Of a stretch of 64,000 nucleotides of DNA, positions 16,024 to 24,261 are shown piece by piece. Under the pieces are notes generated by a model. The model was not told the origin of the DNA. It made no database searches and saw only the letters and a list, made by a program, of their open reading frames with translations. Made by a program: the position numbers and the translations under genes. Numbering within the stretch: the stretch's first letter is position 1; every line of letters starts with the position of its first letter. The stretch comes from Natrononativus amylolyticus (GTDB taxonomy: Archaea; Halobacteriota; Halobacteria; Halobacteriales; Natrialbaceae), in NCBI RefSeq assembly GCF_024362525.1, contig NZ_CP101458.1:2294001-2358000 (forward strand), written 5' to 3'.

Positions 16024-17073
16024 ATGAGCCGCGATCTCGAACGCCTCGAGCCGTCCGACGCGCTTGACCTCTACCTGGAGTCTCGAGACGATGCCTCAGA
16101 GAAAACGCTTGATGGCCAGTACTACCGGCTCCGCGCGTTCGTCGCGTGGTGTGACGAGGAGGGTATTACCAACCTGAACACCCTCTCTGGCCGTGATCTG
16201 TACGCCTATCGGGTGTGGCGGCGGGAAGGCGGCTACTCGGGCGAAGAACTGAAAACGATCACCCTCCGGGGTGATCTAGCGACGCTGCGGGCGTTCCTCC
16301 GGTTCTGCGGTGATATTGATGGTGTGAATGAAGAACTGTACGACCAGATCCCGCTCCCGCGACTCAACGGAAGCGGGGAGGTGAGTGACAGTACGCTCGA
16401 TCCGGACCGCGCCGTCGAGATCGTCGACTGGCTGGACCGGTACGAGTACGCGAGCCGACGGCACGTTATCGTTCTTCTGTTGTGGCACACCGGGTGTAGA
16501 GTCGGCGAGCTGCGCGCACTCGACGTCGGCGATGTTGACCTGGAGGGGGATCGACCACGAGCAGATGGGCCGGCGATCCACTTCGTCCACCGCCCGGAAA
16601 GCGATACGCCGTTAAAAAATAGAGAAAAGGGAGAGCGGTGGAACGCGATCGGGCCGCACGTTGCCCAGGTGCTCGAGGACTACCTGAGCGAGGATGGACC
16701 ACGCGTAAACGTGACCGATGACTACGGACGCGCACCGCTCGTAACGACCAAACACGGACGGGTTTCCATTTCGGCCTGTCGGGATACGCTCTACCGCGTC
16801 ACGCGCCCGTGCTGGCGGGGGAAAGCGTGCCCGCACGACCGCGACCCTGCGACCTGCGAGGCGACCCACTACGCAAAGATGAGTACGTGTCCGTCATCTC
16901 GCTCCCCTCACGACGTCCGGAGCGGTCGCGTTACGGCGCACCGACTGGCGGACGAAGACCGGGCGCTCGTCTCTGATCGAATGAACGCGAGCGAGGAGAT
17001 TCTGGACAAGCACTACGACCGTCGTTCGGAACGACAGAAGGCCGAGCAGCGCCGGAGGTTCATCGAACTATGA
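16024..17073 (+). CDS. int: SNJ2-type tyrosine integrase
   Basis: The 349-residue protein has an N-terminal core-binding domain (about 10-110) and a catalytic domain with R159 (GCRVGE), H296 and R299 (SPHDVR), H330 and Y331 (DKHYDRR). Between them is a cysteine cluster (C263, C269, C278, C289; CPHDRDPATCEA), a mark of the haloarchaeal proviral integrases related to that of SNJ2, which recombine at tRNA genes. It catalyses integration and excision of the provirus. A hairpin and an inverted repeat follow directly, as expected near an attachment site. Confidence 0.88.
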   Translation: MSRDLERLEPSDALDLYLESRDDASEKTLDGQYYRLRAFVAWCDEEGITNLNTLSGRDLYAYRVWRREGGYSGEELKTITLRGDLATLRAFLRFCGDIDGVNEELYDQIPLPRLNGSGEVSDSTLDPDRAVEIVDWLDRYEYASRRHVIVLLLWHTGCRVGELRALDVGDVDLEGDRPRADGPAIHFVHRPESDTPLKNREKGERWNAIGPHVAQVLEDYLSEDGPRVNVTDDYGRAPLVTTKHGRVSISACRDTLYRVTRPCWRGKACPHDRDPATCEATHYAKMSTCPSSRSPHDVRSGRVTAHRLADEDRALVSDRMNASEEILDKHYDRRSERQKAEQRRRFIEL

Positions 17074-17075
17074 TG

Positions 17076-17112
17076 CCGCCACAGTTGGCCGAGAAACGGC
17101 CTCAACCGGCGG
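17076..17112 (+). terminator. Hairpin after the integrase gene
   Basis: Nested arms CCGCC/GGCGG (76-80 with 108-112), GTTG/CAAC and GCC/GGC form a stem around GAGAAAC just after the integrase stop codon. It may end integrase transcription or form part of the attachment region. Confidence 0.45.
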
Positions 17113-17156
17113 ATACCTCACGACGGGGAGGGCGGACTTTTGCTGCGAACAACGTG

Positions 17157-17275
17157 AGCAGTCAAAAAGCCACACCGACGCGATTTGAGCATGTGAGTCG
17201 CAGCCCCGGAACGGCGCTTCGCGCCGCATGCCCGGACCGTCTGACACCTGTTCAAATCGGGGAGGGAGGACTGCT
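17157..17275. repeat. Nested imperfect inverted repeat with T-arm-like motif
   Basis: Outer arms AGCAGTC (17157-17163) and GACTGCT (17269-17275) enclose longer arms CGATTTGA...GGCGC (17181-17217) and GCGCC...TTCAAATCG (17221-17259) around a TTCG loop. The right arm contains CCTGTTCAAATCGGG, which looks like a tRNA T-arm with four of five stem pairs, but no acceptor stem or anticodon arm can be drawn. It may be the attachment region of the provirus or a degenerate att copy. Confidence 0.45.
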
Positions 17276-17454
17276 TTTCCGCAAACCGCTCCGCGGGCGG
17301 AAAGCACGTCTCCCGGGTCGATTGAGGAGACACAGCCGCACAGCGTAGCGATCAGGACCGCTGCGCCAGCGAACGAATACGTCCGTCTTACAGGGTGTCG
17401 CCCACAGGGTAACCACCCCAAAAACATATGCTCACCTGCTGAGTCGTCCGGGGT

Positions 17455-17523
17455 ATGAGCCAGGGGTTGTTCGTCCTCGCGTGTCTGACCTGGGTGGGAC
17501 TCGGGCTGGCGTTCGTCCGCTGA
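17455..17523 (+). CDS. 22-residue hydrophobic peptide
   Basis: The frame encodes MSQGLFVLACLTWVGLGLAF and two more residues, a single membrane span. It lies 9 bases before a second small membrane protein gene on the same strand, which suggests a pair. This is where conserved chromosome appears to begin. Family unknown; it may be a subunit of a small membrane complex. Confidence 0.3.
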   Translation: MSQGLFVLACLTWVGLGLAFVR

Positions 17524-17532
17524 CCGCAGACG

Positions 17533-17670
17533 ATGTTCCGCGTGCGCCACTTCCCGTTCACCCCCGAGGGGGACGGGCTCACCGAGAGTGGGGAGTCGTC
17601 GTACAGGTTGACCGGCTGGTTCATCGCCGGCGTCGGGGTCGTATTACTGCTGATCGGTCTCACCTGGTAA
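17533..17670 (+). CDS. 45-residue membrane protein
   Basis: The protein starts MFRVRHFPFTPEGDG, has a polar N-terminal half and one C-terminal membrane span (GWFIAGVGVVLLLIGLTW). It follows the 22-residue peptide closely and converges with the permease gene, with no gap. Family unknown. Confidence 0.4.
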   Translation: MFRVRHFPFTPEGDGLTESGESSYRLTGWFIAGVGVVLLLIGLTW

Positions 17671-18714
17671 CTAGTCCGGCGACGTCGCCGGTCGGGACAG
17701 CTCTCGAGCGAAGAGTTCGGTCGTGATCTTGGCCGTCCCGAGGATGACGGGGCCGATGAACAGCCCGATGGCGCCGAACATCGCGACACCGCCGAAGATG
17801 CCGACGACGATCACGGCCGCGCTGAGCGCGCTGCTCTTTCCGATGATAGCCGGTCGGAGGTACATGTCCGAGGCGCTGACGAGCGAGCCGTAGCCGACCA
17901 GCAACAGGGCGGCCACCGGTCGGCCGACGGCGACGAGGTAGATCGAGACCGGCACCCAGATCCCGAACGCGCCGATCAGCGGGAGCAACGCGAGCACGAA
18001 CGCCGCCACCGTGAGGAAGACGGCACCCGGCACGCCGAGCAACCAGAGACCGATCCCGAGCGAGATCGCCTGGATAGCCGAGACGACCACGTTCCCGACG
18101 ACGGACGCCCACATGAGGTTGTCGAGTTCGGCGAACAGTTCGTCTCTCGCGTCGTCGCCGATGGGGATCACGGTCTGGAGCCAGGCGACCAGACGGTCGC
18201 CGTCGCGAAGCAGCCCGAAGAGGACGAACATCGTCACCGTGAGGCCGAACGCGACCGCGGGAATGCCGCCGACGATCTCGATCGTCCCGGTGACCAGTCC
18301 GTGAAGCCCGTCGTCGATTCGCGCCTGGTTGGCCTCGTAGGTCGCGATCACGTCGCCGAGGTCGAACTGGTACCCGAACGCCTCGAGTTGCCGTTGCACC
18401 GCGTTCGGGTCCATCCCTTGCTGTTGAAGTGTCGCCAGCAGCTCCGACGCCTGCTGGATCGCGACGATGGCGACGTAGATAACGGGAAGGATCAGGACGA
18501 GGAGCGAGCCGCTGATGAGTGCCAACGCCGACGCCGTCGGGCTCACTACCCGCTCGAGAGCGGTCTGAAGGGGTGCGAGCACGTACGCGAGAACCACGGC
18601 GAGCAGAACGTACTGGAGGTACGGGAGGACGAGCAACAGCGCGAGAACGCCGCTCGCCAGCGCGAGGATTCCGAGTGCGGATCGTTCGGTGAGCCCCTGA
18701 GTTCTTCCGGCCAT
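17671..18714 (-). CDS. AI-2E family transporter (PerM-like)
   Basis: The 347-residue protein has about eight membrane spans, with the long soluble segment after the third span (residues about 85-150) typical of PF01594 proteins. Members export or exchange small molecules or ions; the AI-2 name comes from one bacterial member and does not predict the substrate in archaea. The N-terminal GRTQGLTERSALGILALASG fits haloarchaeal versions. It lies alone at the edge of the conserved chromosome. Confidence 0.8.
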   Translation of the reverse strand: MAGRTQGLTERSALGILALASGVLALLLVLPYLQYVLLAVVLAYVLAPLQTALERVVSPTASALALISGSLLVLILPVIYVAIVAIQQASELLATLQQQGMDPNAVQRQLEAFGYQFDLGDVIATYEANQARIDDGLHGLVTGTIEIVGGIPAVAFGLTVTMFVLFGLLRDGDRLVAWLQTVIPIGDDARDELFAELDNLMWASVVGNVVVSAIQAISLGIGLWLLGVPGAVFLTVAAFVLALLPLIGAFGIWVPVSIYLVAVGRPVAALLLVGYGSLVSASDMYLRPAIIGKSSALSAAVIVVGIFGGVAMFGAIGLFIGPVILGTAKITTELFARELSRPATSPD

Positions 18715-18985
18715 CGAACACCGGTATCACGCCCTCCGCAAAGAGCGTATACAGTTGACCCGGAGGACGACTGTCGTGTCAGCCCCTCGAACGACGCGCA
18801 CCGACCGGGAACTCACACGCGCGGTGTTATATCGACTACCGGACGGCGGCGTGGGTGAACACCCGAGTCGGCGGCGTGAGTCGTTCAGTCGCCAGTGATC
18901 GCCGCTCGCCGTCGAGGGGGTCGACGTTATCGCTGCCTGTATTATCAGTCACCACCGTTAAGCGCTCGAGCCGGTTACGTGTGCT

Positions 18986-19372
18986 ATGGTGACTCGTGGC
19001 GACCAGCACCCGGGCGATCCGTCCGAAAACGACGACGCCCGCGGCGTCGATCGGCTGTTCGCCAGCCTCGCCGATTCGCGCCGGCGACACGTTCTCTACC
19101 ACCTCGCCGACGACGAGCGCGTTTCGCTCACCTCGCTCGCACGCCGACTCGTCGCGCGGGAGGACGGCTGTGGCACGGACGAGGTCTCGAGCGAGAAGGC
19201 GGCTCGCGTAGAGACGGATCTGCGACACGCACACCTCCCGTACCTGCACAAGGCCGGCCTCATCGCGTACGACGAGGAGTCCGACGTCGTCGCACTCGAA
19301 CGTCTGCCCCCGCCCGTCGAATCGGTGCTCGCCAACTGTAGAGCGGAGGAGCGCTCGAGCGACGGGTCGTGA
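18986..19372 (+). CDS. DUF7344-type winged-helix protein
   Basis: The 128-residue protein reads DRLFASLADSRRRHVLYHLA, then a helix-turn-helix and LPYLHKAGLIAYDEESDVV, the pattern of a family very abundant in haloarchaea. It is a probable transcription regulator binding DNA through a winged helix. No target is visible. A short inverted-repeat element lies directly downstream. Confidence 0.7.
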   Translation: MVTRGDQHPGDPSENDDARGVDRLFASLADSRRRHVLYHLADDERVSLTSLARRLVAREDGCGTDEVSSEKAARVETDLRHAHLPYLHKAGLIAYDEESDVVALERLPPPVESVLANCRAEERSSDGS

Positions 19373-19395
19373 TCCCTTCGAGTCAGACGCCTATC

Positions 19396-19498
19396 GTAGT
19401 CGTTGAAAGTCAGTGTACTCCCGGTCGCGATTTTGCGGCCAGCGGGTACGCGCTGGCCGCTTCCGTGTGACCTGTGAGTAACTCGTTTCAACGACTAC
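19396..19498. mobile_element. MITE-like element, copy 1
   Basis: Terminal inverted repeats GTAGTCGTTGAAA (19396-19408) and TTTCAACGACTAC (19486-19498) are perfect over 13 bases and are flanked by TAT on both sides, a possible target duplication. Inside is a 10-bp hairpin (GCGGCCAGCG at 19435-19444 with CGCTGGCCGC at 19451-19460). It encodes nothing, so it is a non-autonomous element moved by a transposase not present here. Confidence 0.65.
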
Positions 19499-19603
19499 TA
19501 TACCGAACGGGACCGGCGTACCACCCGTCGTCCGGGGCGAAACAGTCCAGTACGCGCGAACGTCCCCGGTGTCTTCAAAGGGCCCTCCGTTGTATCTTCG
19601 CCG

Positions 19604-19852
19604 ATGGCTGAACTCACAATGCCAGCGGATATCGACAACGAGGAAGCAGCAGAGCGTGTCCGCCAGTTCGCCTCGGTCGGCGACGAGGTCGAACTCTACC
19701 AGGAAGTGATGAACCTCGAGTCGGAGAACCGCCTGCGGGGGACGCTGGTCGACATCAGTCCCGAACACGTGACGATCGAGACGGACGACGAGACGAACGA
19801 GCGGCTTCGGCCCACCGAGATCGACCGGATGATGCTGGTCAGCGACGAGTAA
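19604..19852 (+). CDS. Conserved haloarchaeal small protein, Sm-like strand pattern
   Basis: The 82-residue acidic protein has a helical N-terminal third and a C-terminal part (RLRGTLVDISPEHVTIETDD) with the alternating pattern of a small beta-barrel such as an Sm-like fold. This is only a visual resemblance. It precedes a DUF5789-type gene and aIF2-beta on the same strand, in a group that looks conserved. Confidence 0.6.
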   Translation: MAELTMPADIDNEEAAERVRQFASVGDEVELYQEVMNLESENRLRGTLVDISPEHVTIETDDETNERLRPTEIDRMMLVSDE

Positions 19853-19958
19853 ACGCTCGCTCGAGGATAGCGACGGCACGTCCGCGCCCGAGCCGGTCGA
19901 AACCGACCGTGCTGTCGCCGGCCAACGCCTTTTACCCGCGGCCGTTGGAGCCCGACGT

Positions 19959-20342
19959 ATGAGCGACGAGCCCGACCGCGACCGCGCACAGGACCGCATC
20001 GAGCAGCGCAAATCGGCGCGCGCCGCGCAGGCGGAGTCGATCCTCGAGGACGTCGAACGCCACCTCGGGAACCACGAGTATCCGATCTCGAGCGAGGAGC
20101 TCGCCACCGAGTACGCAAACGAGCCGATCGACCTCCCGAACGAGACGGAGTCGCTCGGCAGCGTCTTCGACCGGCTGGCCGGCGAGGAGTTCGACTCGCC
20201 CGAAGCAGCCCGCGAGGCGGTGTACGGCGAGATAACGGGCGAAGCCGGCGGTCACAACGAGGCCAATCCGGAGCGCGATCTCGAGGCGCTCGACGAGGAG
20301 TCACAGGGATCGCCGAGCGAGCGCGGCGGCGACGCCCTCTGA
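19959..20342 (+). CDS. DUF5789 family protein
   Basis: The 127-residue protein is highly charged: a basic N-terminal helix (AQDRIEQRKSARAAQAESIL), then a domain with NHEYPISSEELATEYANEPI and LPNETESLGSVFDRLAGEEF, the pattern of the haloarchaeal DUF5789 family, and a disordered acidic tail. Function unknown. It lies 65 bases upstream of the aIF2-beta gene. Confidence 0.65.
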   Translation: MSDEPDRDRAQDRIEQRKSARAAQAESILEDVERHLGNHEYPISSEELATEYANEPIDLPNETESLGSVFDRLAGEEFDSPEAAREAVYGEITGEAGGHNEANPERDLEALDEESQGSPSERGGDAL

Positions 20343-20407
20343 TCAGCGTCACGGGGCCGGATTACGATAGCAGAACGGATTTACGTCAGCGCCCTCTGGT
20401 TTCGGGT

Positions 20408-21019
20408 ATGGATTACGAGTCGAGTCTCGACCGGGCGATGGAGAACGTCCCGGACATCGGCGGCAACGAACAGCGACTGCAGATTCCGGACCCGCAGGCC
20501 CAGAAGGACGGCGCGTTCACCCGATTTACGAACCTCGGGGAGATCGCGGACGTCCTCTCCCGCGAGGACGAACACGTCCACCGGTTCATCCAGCGTGAGA
20601 TGGGAACCAGCGGGAAACTCGAGTCCGGCCGCGGCCGGTACAACGGCAGCTTCTCGAGCCAGGACTTCTCGGCCGTCATCGACGCCTACGTCGAGGAGTA
20701 CGTCCGCTGTTCGGAGTGTGGGCTTCCCGACACCCGCCTCGTCCGCGAGGACCGCACCCCGATGCTGCGCTGTGACGCCTGCGGGGCGTTCCGGCCGGTC
20801 ACCAAGCGCTCCTCGAGCGGCCAGCAACAACAGCAGCGCGAGGCCGTCGAGGAGGGCCAGACGTACACCGTCGAGATCACCGGAACGGGCCGGAAGGGCG
20901 ACGGCGTCGCCGAGAAGGGCAAGTACACCATCTTCGTCCCCGGTGCGAACAAGGGCGACGTCGTCGAGATCTACATCGAGAACATCTCGGGCAACCTCGC
21001 GTTCGCTCGACTCGCCTGA
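20408..21019 (+). CDS. eif2b: Translation initiation factor aIF2 beta with TRAM domain
   Basis: The 203-residue protein has the aIF2-beta core (DYESSLDRAMENVPDI onward), a zinc ribbon with CSECG and CDACG (about residues 99-126), and a C-terminal TRAM RNA-binding domain (from about 155, ending SGNLAFARLA). aIF2 is the heterotrimer that carries initiator Met-tRNA to the small ribosomal subunit. The TRAM extension is characteristic of haloarchaea. Citrate synthase follows 64 bases downstream. Confidence 0.92.
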   Translation: MDYESSLDRAMENVPDIGGNEQRLQIPDPQAQKDGAFTRFTNLGEIADVLSREDEHVHRFIQREMGTSGKLESGRGRYNGSFSSQDFSAVIDAYVEEYVRCSECGLPDTRLVREDRTPMLRCDACGAFRPVTKRSSSGQQQQQREAVEEGQTYTVEITGTGRKGDGVAEKGKYTIFVPGANKGDVVEIYIENISGNLAFARLA

Positions 21020-21083
21020 GGAGAAGCCCGCCCCGCCTGCCGGCTGAGGAGAACTGAAGGGGGAGCCTCCCGTCGGTAGGCGT

Positions 21084-22226
21084 ATGTCTGAAGAAACCGT
21101 CCACAAGGGACTCGATGGCGTCGTCGTCGACGAGACGCGACTCAGTACGATCGACGGCGAACGAGGTGAACTCACCATCGGCGGGTTCCCCCTCGCTGAA
21201 CTCGCCGAGAACGCCCGCTTCGAGGAGACGCTGTTTCTGCTGTACGAGGACCGGCTCCCGACGAGCGACGAGCTCGAGGCGTTTTCCGACGACCTCCGCG
21301 AGCGCCGCGCGCTGGCTCCTACCACGCGCGACGTGGTCGTCGCCGCCGGCGAAAACCGCCAGCCCGCGATGGACGCGCTCCGGATGGGGATCGCGAGCGC
21401 GAGCCTCGCCCGCGACGGCGACGAGGACCCCGAGGCGGACGCCCGACTCGCGGTCGCACAACTGCCGACGATCGTGGCGACCTACTGGCGGGCCCGACAG
21501 GGAGAGGAGCCGCTCGAGCCGCGTGACGACCTGAGCCACGCCGGCAACTACCTCTTCATGCTCACCGGCGAGGAGCCGACCGGGGCCGACGTTCGCGGCC
21601 TCGAGACGTACCTGAACACCGTGATCGACCACGGGTTCAACGCCTCGACCTTTACTTCGAGAGCGATCGCCTCGACGGAGTCAGACGTGATCTCGGCGGT
21701 CACGGGCGGCGTCGGCGCGCTCAAGGGACCGCTCCACGGCGGCGCGCCGGGACCGGTCCTCGACATGCTCGAGGAGACACATGAGGCGGACGATATCGAG
21801 GCCGTCCTCGCCGCAAAGCTCGATTCGGGCGAGCGGCTGATGGGCTTCGGCCACCGCGTCTACCGCGTGCGCGACCCGCGAGCGGCGGTGCTCTCGAGCG
21901 CCGCGGAGACGTTCTACCGTGCTGAGGACGGTGGCGACGAATCGTTCTTCGAGTCCGCCCGCGAAACCGAGGAGACCGCCCAGGAGCTGCTGGCTGAACG
22001 CAAACCCGACCTCTCGCTCGCGGCCAACGTCGAGTTCTACACCGCCGTCCTGCTCAACGGCGTCGGCATCCCGCGGGACCTCTTCAGCGCGACGTTCGCC
22101 GTCTCCCGGGTCGGCGGCTGGACGGCCCACTGTCTCGAGCAGCTCTCGGACAACCGGATCGTCCGGCCGCGCTCGCGCTACGTCGGCGAGCGTGGGAGAG
22201 AATGGACGCCGCTCGAGGAGCGCTAG
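21084..22226 (+). CDS. gltA: Citrate synthase
   Basis: The 380-residue protein is a type I short citrate synthase, condensing oxaloacetate and acetyl-CoA in the TCA cycle. Active-site parts are visible: the histidine in GPLHGGAP (near 219), GFGHRVYRVRDPR (near 255) and the aspartate/glutamate region NVEFYTAVLLNGVGIP with DLFSATFAVSRVGGW. It starts MSEETVHKGLDGVVVDETRL, as usual for haloarchaea. Confidence 0.92.
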   Translation: MSEETVHKGLDGVVVDETRLSTIDGERGELTIGGFPLAELAENARFEETLFLLYEDRLPTSDELEAFSDDLRERRALAPTTRDVVVAAGENRQPAMDALRMGIASASLARDGDEDPEADARLAVAQLPTIVATYWRARQGEEPLEPRDDLSHAGNYLFMLTGEEPTGADVRGLETYLNTVIDHGFNASTFTSRAIASTESDVISAVTGGVGALKGPLHGGAPGPVLDMLEETHEADDIEAVLAAKLDSGERLMGFGHRVYRVRDPRAAVLSSAAETFYRAEDGGDESFFESARETEETAQELLAERKPDLSLAANVEFYTAVLLNGVGIPRDLFSATFAVSRVGGWTAHCLEQLSDNRIVRPRSRYVGERGREWTPLEER

Positions 22227-22298
22227 ACAACCCCGACCACGGCGAGACGGTCGTGGCGTTCCGAGTTGCCGGGCCGTCGGTGCTGGTCGGGTCGGCCT

Positions 22299-22970
22299 TC
22301 AGTGCTGGTCGGGCCGTGCGTCGATAGCCGTGAGGATCCCGAACAGTCGCGTGACCGTCGCCCGAACGTCGAGCCCGGCCCGCCTGACGAGTGCGACCGG
22401 TTCCTGATTCAACCGGCACGCGTGTTTCTCGAAGTGCGCGCCGGCACGCAAGTCCTGCACGCGCGCTATCGCGCCCACGTCGCTTCGACCGTGCTCGAGG
22501 AGCAGGATCCGTCCGTTCGGCTTGCACACCCGTTCCATCTCCTGCAGCGCCGCGATCGGATCGGGGAACGTACAGGTCGAAAGTGACGAAATGACGGTGT
22601 CGAAGCTATCGTCGGGAAACTCGAGCGCCTGGGCGTCCATGTTCCAGAACGTGGCACCGGGGTCTATCGGCTGGATCCGGTCGCGCGCCTTCGACAGCAT
22701 TTCCGGGCTGGCGTCGATGCCGACGTACTCGACCGACTCGGGAAGATACCGACGGTTCGTCCCCATACCGCAGGCGACGTCCAGTACGCGACCCCTGGCC
22801 GTCCCGAAGAGTCGACGCCGATACCGCCCCATCAGAAGTCGATCCATCCAGTGCATCCGGTCCATCAGGTCGGCCTGCTCGGCGTACACGTCACGGATTT
22901 CCTCGAGCGTCATCGATCGATCGGGCGTCCGCTCGAGCGTGTCGGCGGTCGAGTGGTCGTTCGTGTGCAT
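22299..22970 (-). CDS. UbiE-like class I methyltransferase
   Basis: The 223-residue protein has the SAM-binding motif I VLDVACGMGTNRRYL, motif II VGIDASPEML and a motif IV region FDTVISSLSTCTFPDP, typical of Methyltransf_11/UbiE-type enzymes. The start at 22970 (MHTNDHSTADTLERTPDRS) is chosen since the longer open frame upstream is arginine-rich and non-coding in character. The substrate could be a quinone, lipid or small molecule. It converges on citrate synthase. Confidence 0.82.
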   Translation of the reverse strand: MHTNDHSTADTLERTPDRSMTLEEIRDVYAEQADLMDRMHWMDRLLMGRYRRRLFGTARGRVLDVACGMGTNRRYLPESVEYVGIDASPEMLSKARDRIQPIDPGATFWNMDAQALEFPDDSFDTVISSLSTCTFPDPIAALQEMERVCKPNGRILLLEHGRSDVGAIARVQDLRAGAHFEKHACRLNQEPVALVRRAGLDVRATVTRLFGILTAIDARPDQH

Positions 22971-23221
22971 ACCTGTTTCAAGGAGAGAGACGCGGAGAAC
23001 AGTTGTGCCTGCTAAATAGGGAGCGGTTAGTTCGCCGTGTAGACGGCAGCGTCTCTCAACAACGGTGTCTCCTCGACCGCAGCGTCCCGGATCGGGGCGC
23101 GTGTGACGTCGCGGTCGAAGGGTCCGGCCACGGTCGAAGTGCGTCGGGGAGTTCGACCGGAAGCGGACCCCGCCCGAGGAGCGGATGGAAGACGCCGGAG
23201 CCGAAGCGGTACCGAGGCCCG

Positions 23222-24097
23222 TCAGTCGTCGGTGGCAACGGACGACCGCGTCGCGTCGTCTGACGGGCCGCCGGCCGCGTGGTCGCGGCCGAGCGAAGGG
23301 CCGACGAGGACGATCGCGATCAGGGCGGCCGCACAGAGGACGGCGATCAGCACGGCTTCCCCGCGAAGCAGCCACGCGGTGCTGAGATCGGCGGGGAACG
23401 GGACGTACGAGTTGGCGGCGTTGAACCCGCCGTGAAACGCCACGAGCAGGGGGACACTGCCGCCGCTTCCGTTGTACGCCCAGGTGAACAGCACCGACGT
23501 GGCAACCGCGAAGACGACGTACACCGAGAACAGCCCCGAGCCGATGCGCGCGAACCCGAGAGCGAACAGTGGATAGTGCCAGACCGCCCAGAGCAGGCCG
23601 ATCCCGACGCTCGCGGCGAGCGGTCCGACCCGCGCCTGCAGGTGCGGGAGCGCGTAGCCGCGCCAGCCGAGTTCCTCCTGGCCGCCGCCGATCAACGACG
23701 TCATCACCAGCAGGACCGGGTACGTCCACAGCGGCATGAGGTACGACGTGTCGACCCGGCCCCCGATCGCGACGTAGCCACCGACGGTCGCCACGATCAA
23801 CAGCGGCGGGCCGAGAAACACGAGGGCGTACCACCGCGCGTCGACTCGCCAGCGTAGCAGTCGGTCGCGGAGTTCGTCGCGGTCACCGGCTGCCGTCGCG
23901 ACGAGCACGGCGGCGACCGGGGGACCGAACGCCCCGATGCTCATCGTCACCATCGATAGCCCGCCGGCCCACCGGTCGACACCGATCCACCAGATCCAGG
24001 AGAGGCCCAGGGCGAGGACGGTAAAGCCGAGGAGGCGGCTCGCACGAGTCAGTTCGTCTGGCGCGGGTTCGGTGCCGTCGATCAGTCGCGTCGTCAT
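23222..24097 (-). CDS. CPBP family intramembrane metalloprotease
   Basis: The 291-residue protein has about eight membrane spans and the CAAX-protease motifs EELGWRGYALPHL (EExxxR), LLWAVWHYPLF and a later FHGGFNAAN. The family (PF02517) cleaves or binds membrane proteins; roles include prenyl-protein processing and bacteriocin immunity. The start MTTRLIDG at 24097 is preferred; a start at 24139 is also open. It is flanked by intergenic DNA and is not in an obvious operon. Confidence 0.82.
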   Translation of the reverse strand: MTTRLIDGTEPAPDELTRASRLLGFTVLALGLSWIWWIGVDRWAGGLSMVTMSIGAFGPPVAAVLVATAAGDRDELRDRLLRWRVDARWYALVFLGPPLLIVATVGGYVAIGGRVDTSYLMPLWTYPVLLVMTSLIGGGQEELGWRGYALPHLQARVGPLAASVGIGLLWAVWHYPLFALGFARIGSGLFSVYVVFAVATSVLFTWAYNGSGGSVPLLVAFHGGFNAANSYVPFPADLSTAWLLRGEAVLIAVLCAAALIAIVLVGPSLGRDHAAGGPSDDATRSSVATDD

Positions 24098-24261
24098 GGG
24101 AGTGTGTCGCACGAGGGGGCTATTAGTTCGATCCAGCATCGTCGTACAGTAGAAACACTAACATCTCCGGCGAGAGGCCGAAGCTCGCGGCTGGATGCCC
24201 CGAGTTCAGGGAATCCTCGGAACCCCCGAACAGATTTGCTCACCGCGCCGGTAGCACTCGT

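Larger units (their letters stand above)
4369..17112. mobile_element. SNJ2/betapleolipovirus-like provirus (boundaries approximate)
   Basis: The region combines a minus-strand cassette in the conserved pleolipovirus order (VP3-like, VP4-like spike, ORF6-like, ORF7-like, VP8-like ATPase) with an SNJ2-type integrase at the right end and repressor-like genes between them. Size is about 12.7 kb, within or slightly below the range for temperate pleolipoviruses. The right boundary is set by the integrase and its hairpin. The left boundary is a guess: no matching attachment repeat was found, and the AT-rich genes before 4.3 kb may also be part of the element or of an older neighbour. Confidence 0.7.

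Noticed and set aside
15668-16027. 119-residue gene overlapping the integrase start
   Set aside because: Although it overlaps in ATGA, it is basic and Arg/Thr-rich with no domain. It is left as a low-probability alternative.
17181-17275. A tRNA gene at the attachment region
   Set aside because: Only a T-arm-like piece can be drawn; no acceptor stem, D-arm or anticodon arm fits on either strand.
17068-17550. 160-residue frame and a shorter frame reading PDLNRC on the minus strand
   Set aside because: The PDLNR string is what tRNA T-arm-like DNA gives when translated; the region is an inverted repeat, not a gene.
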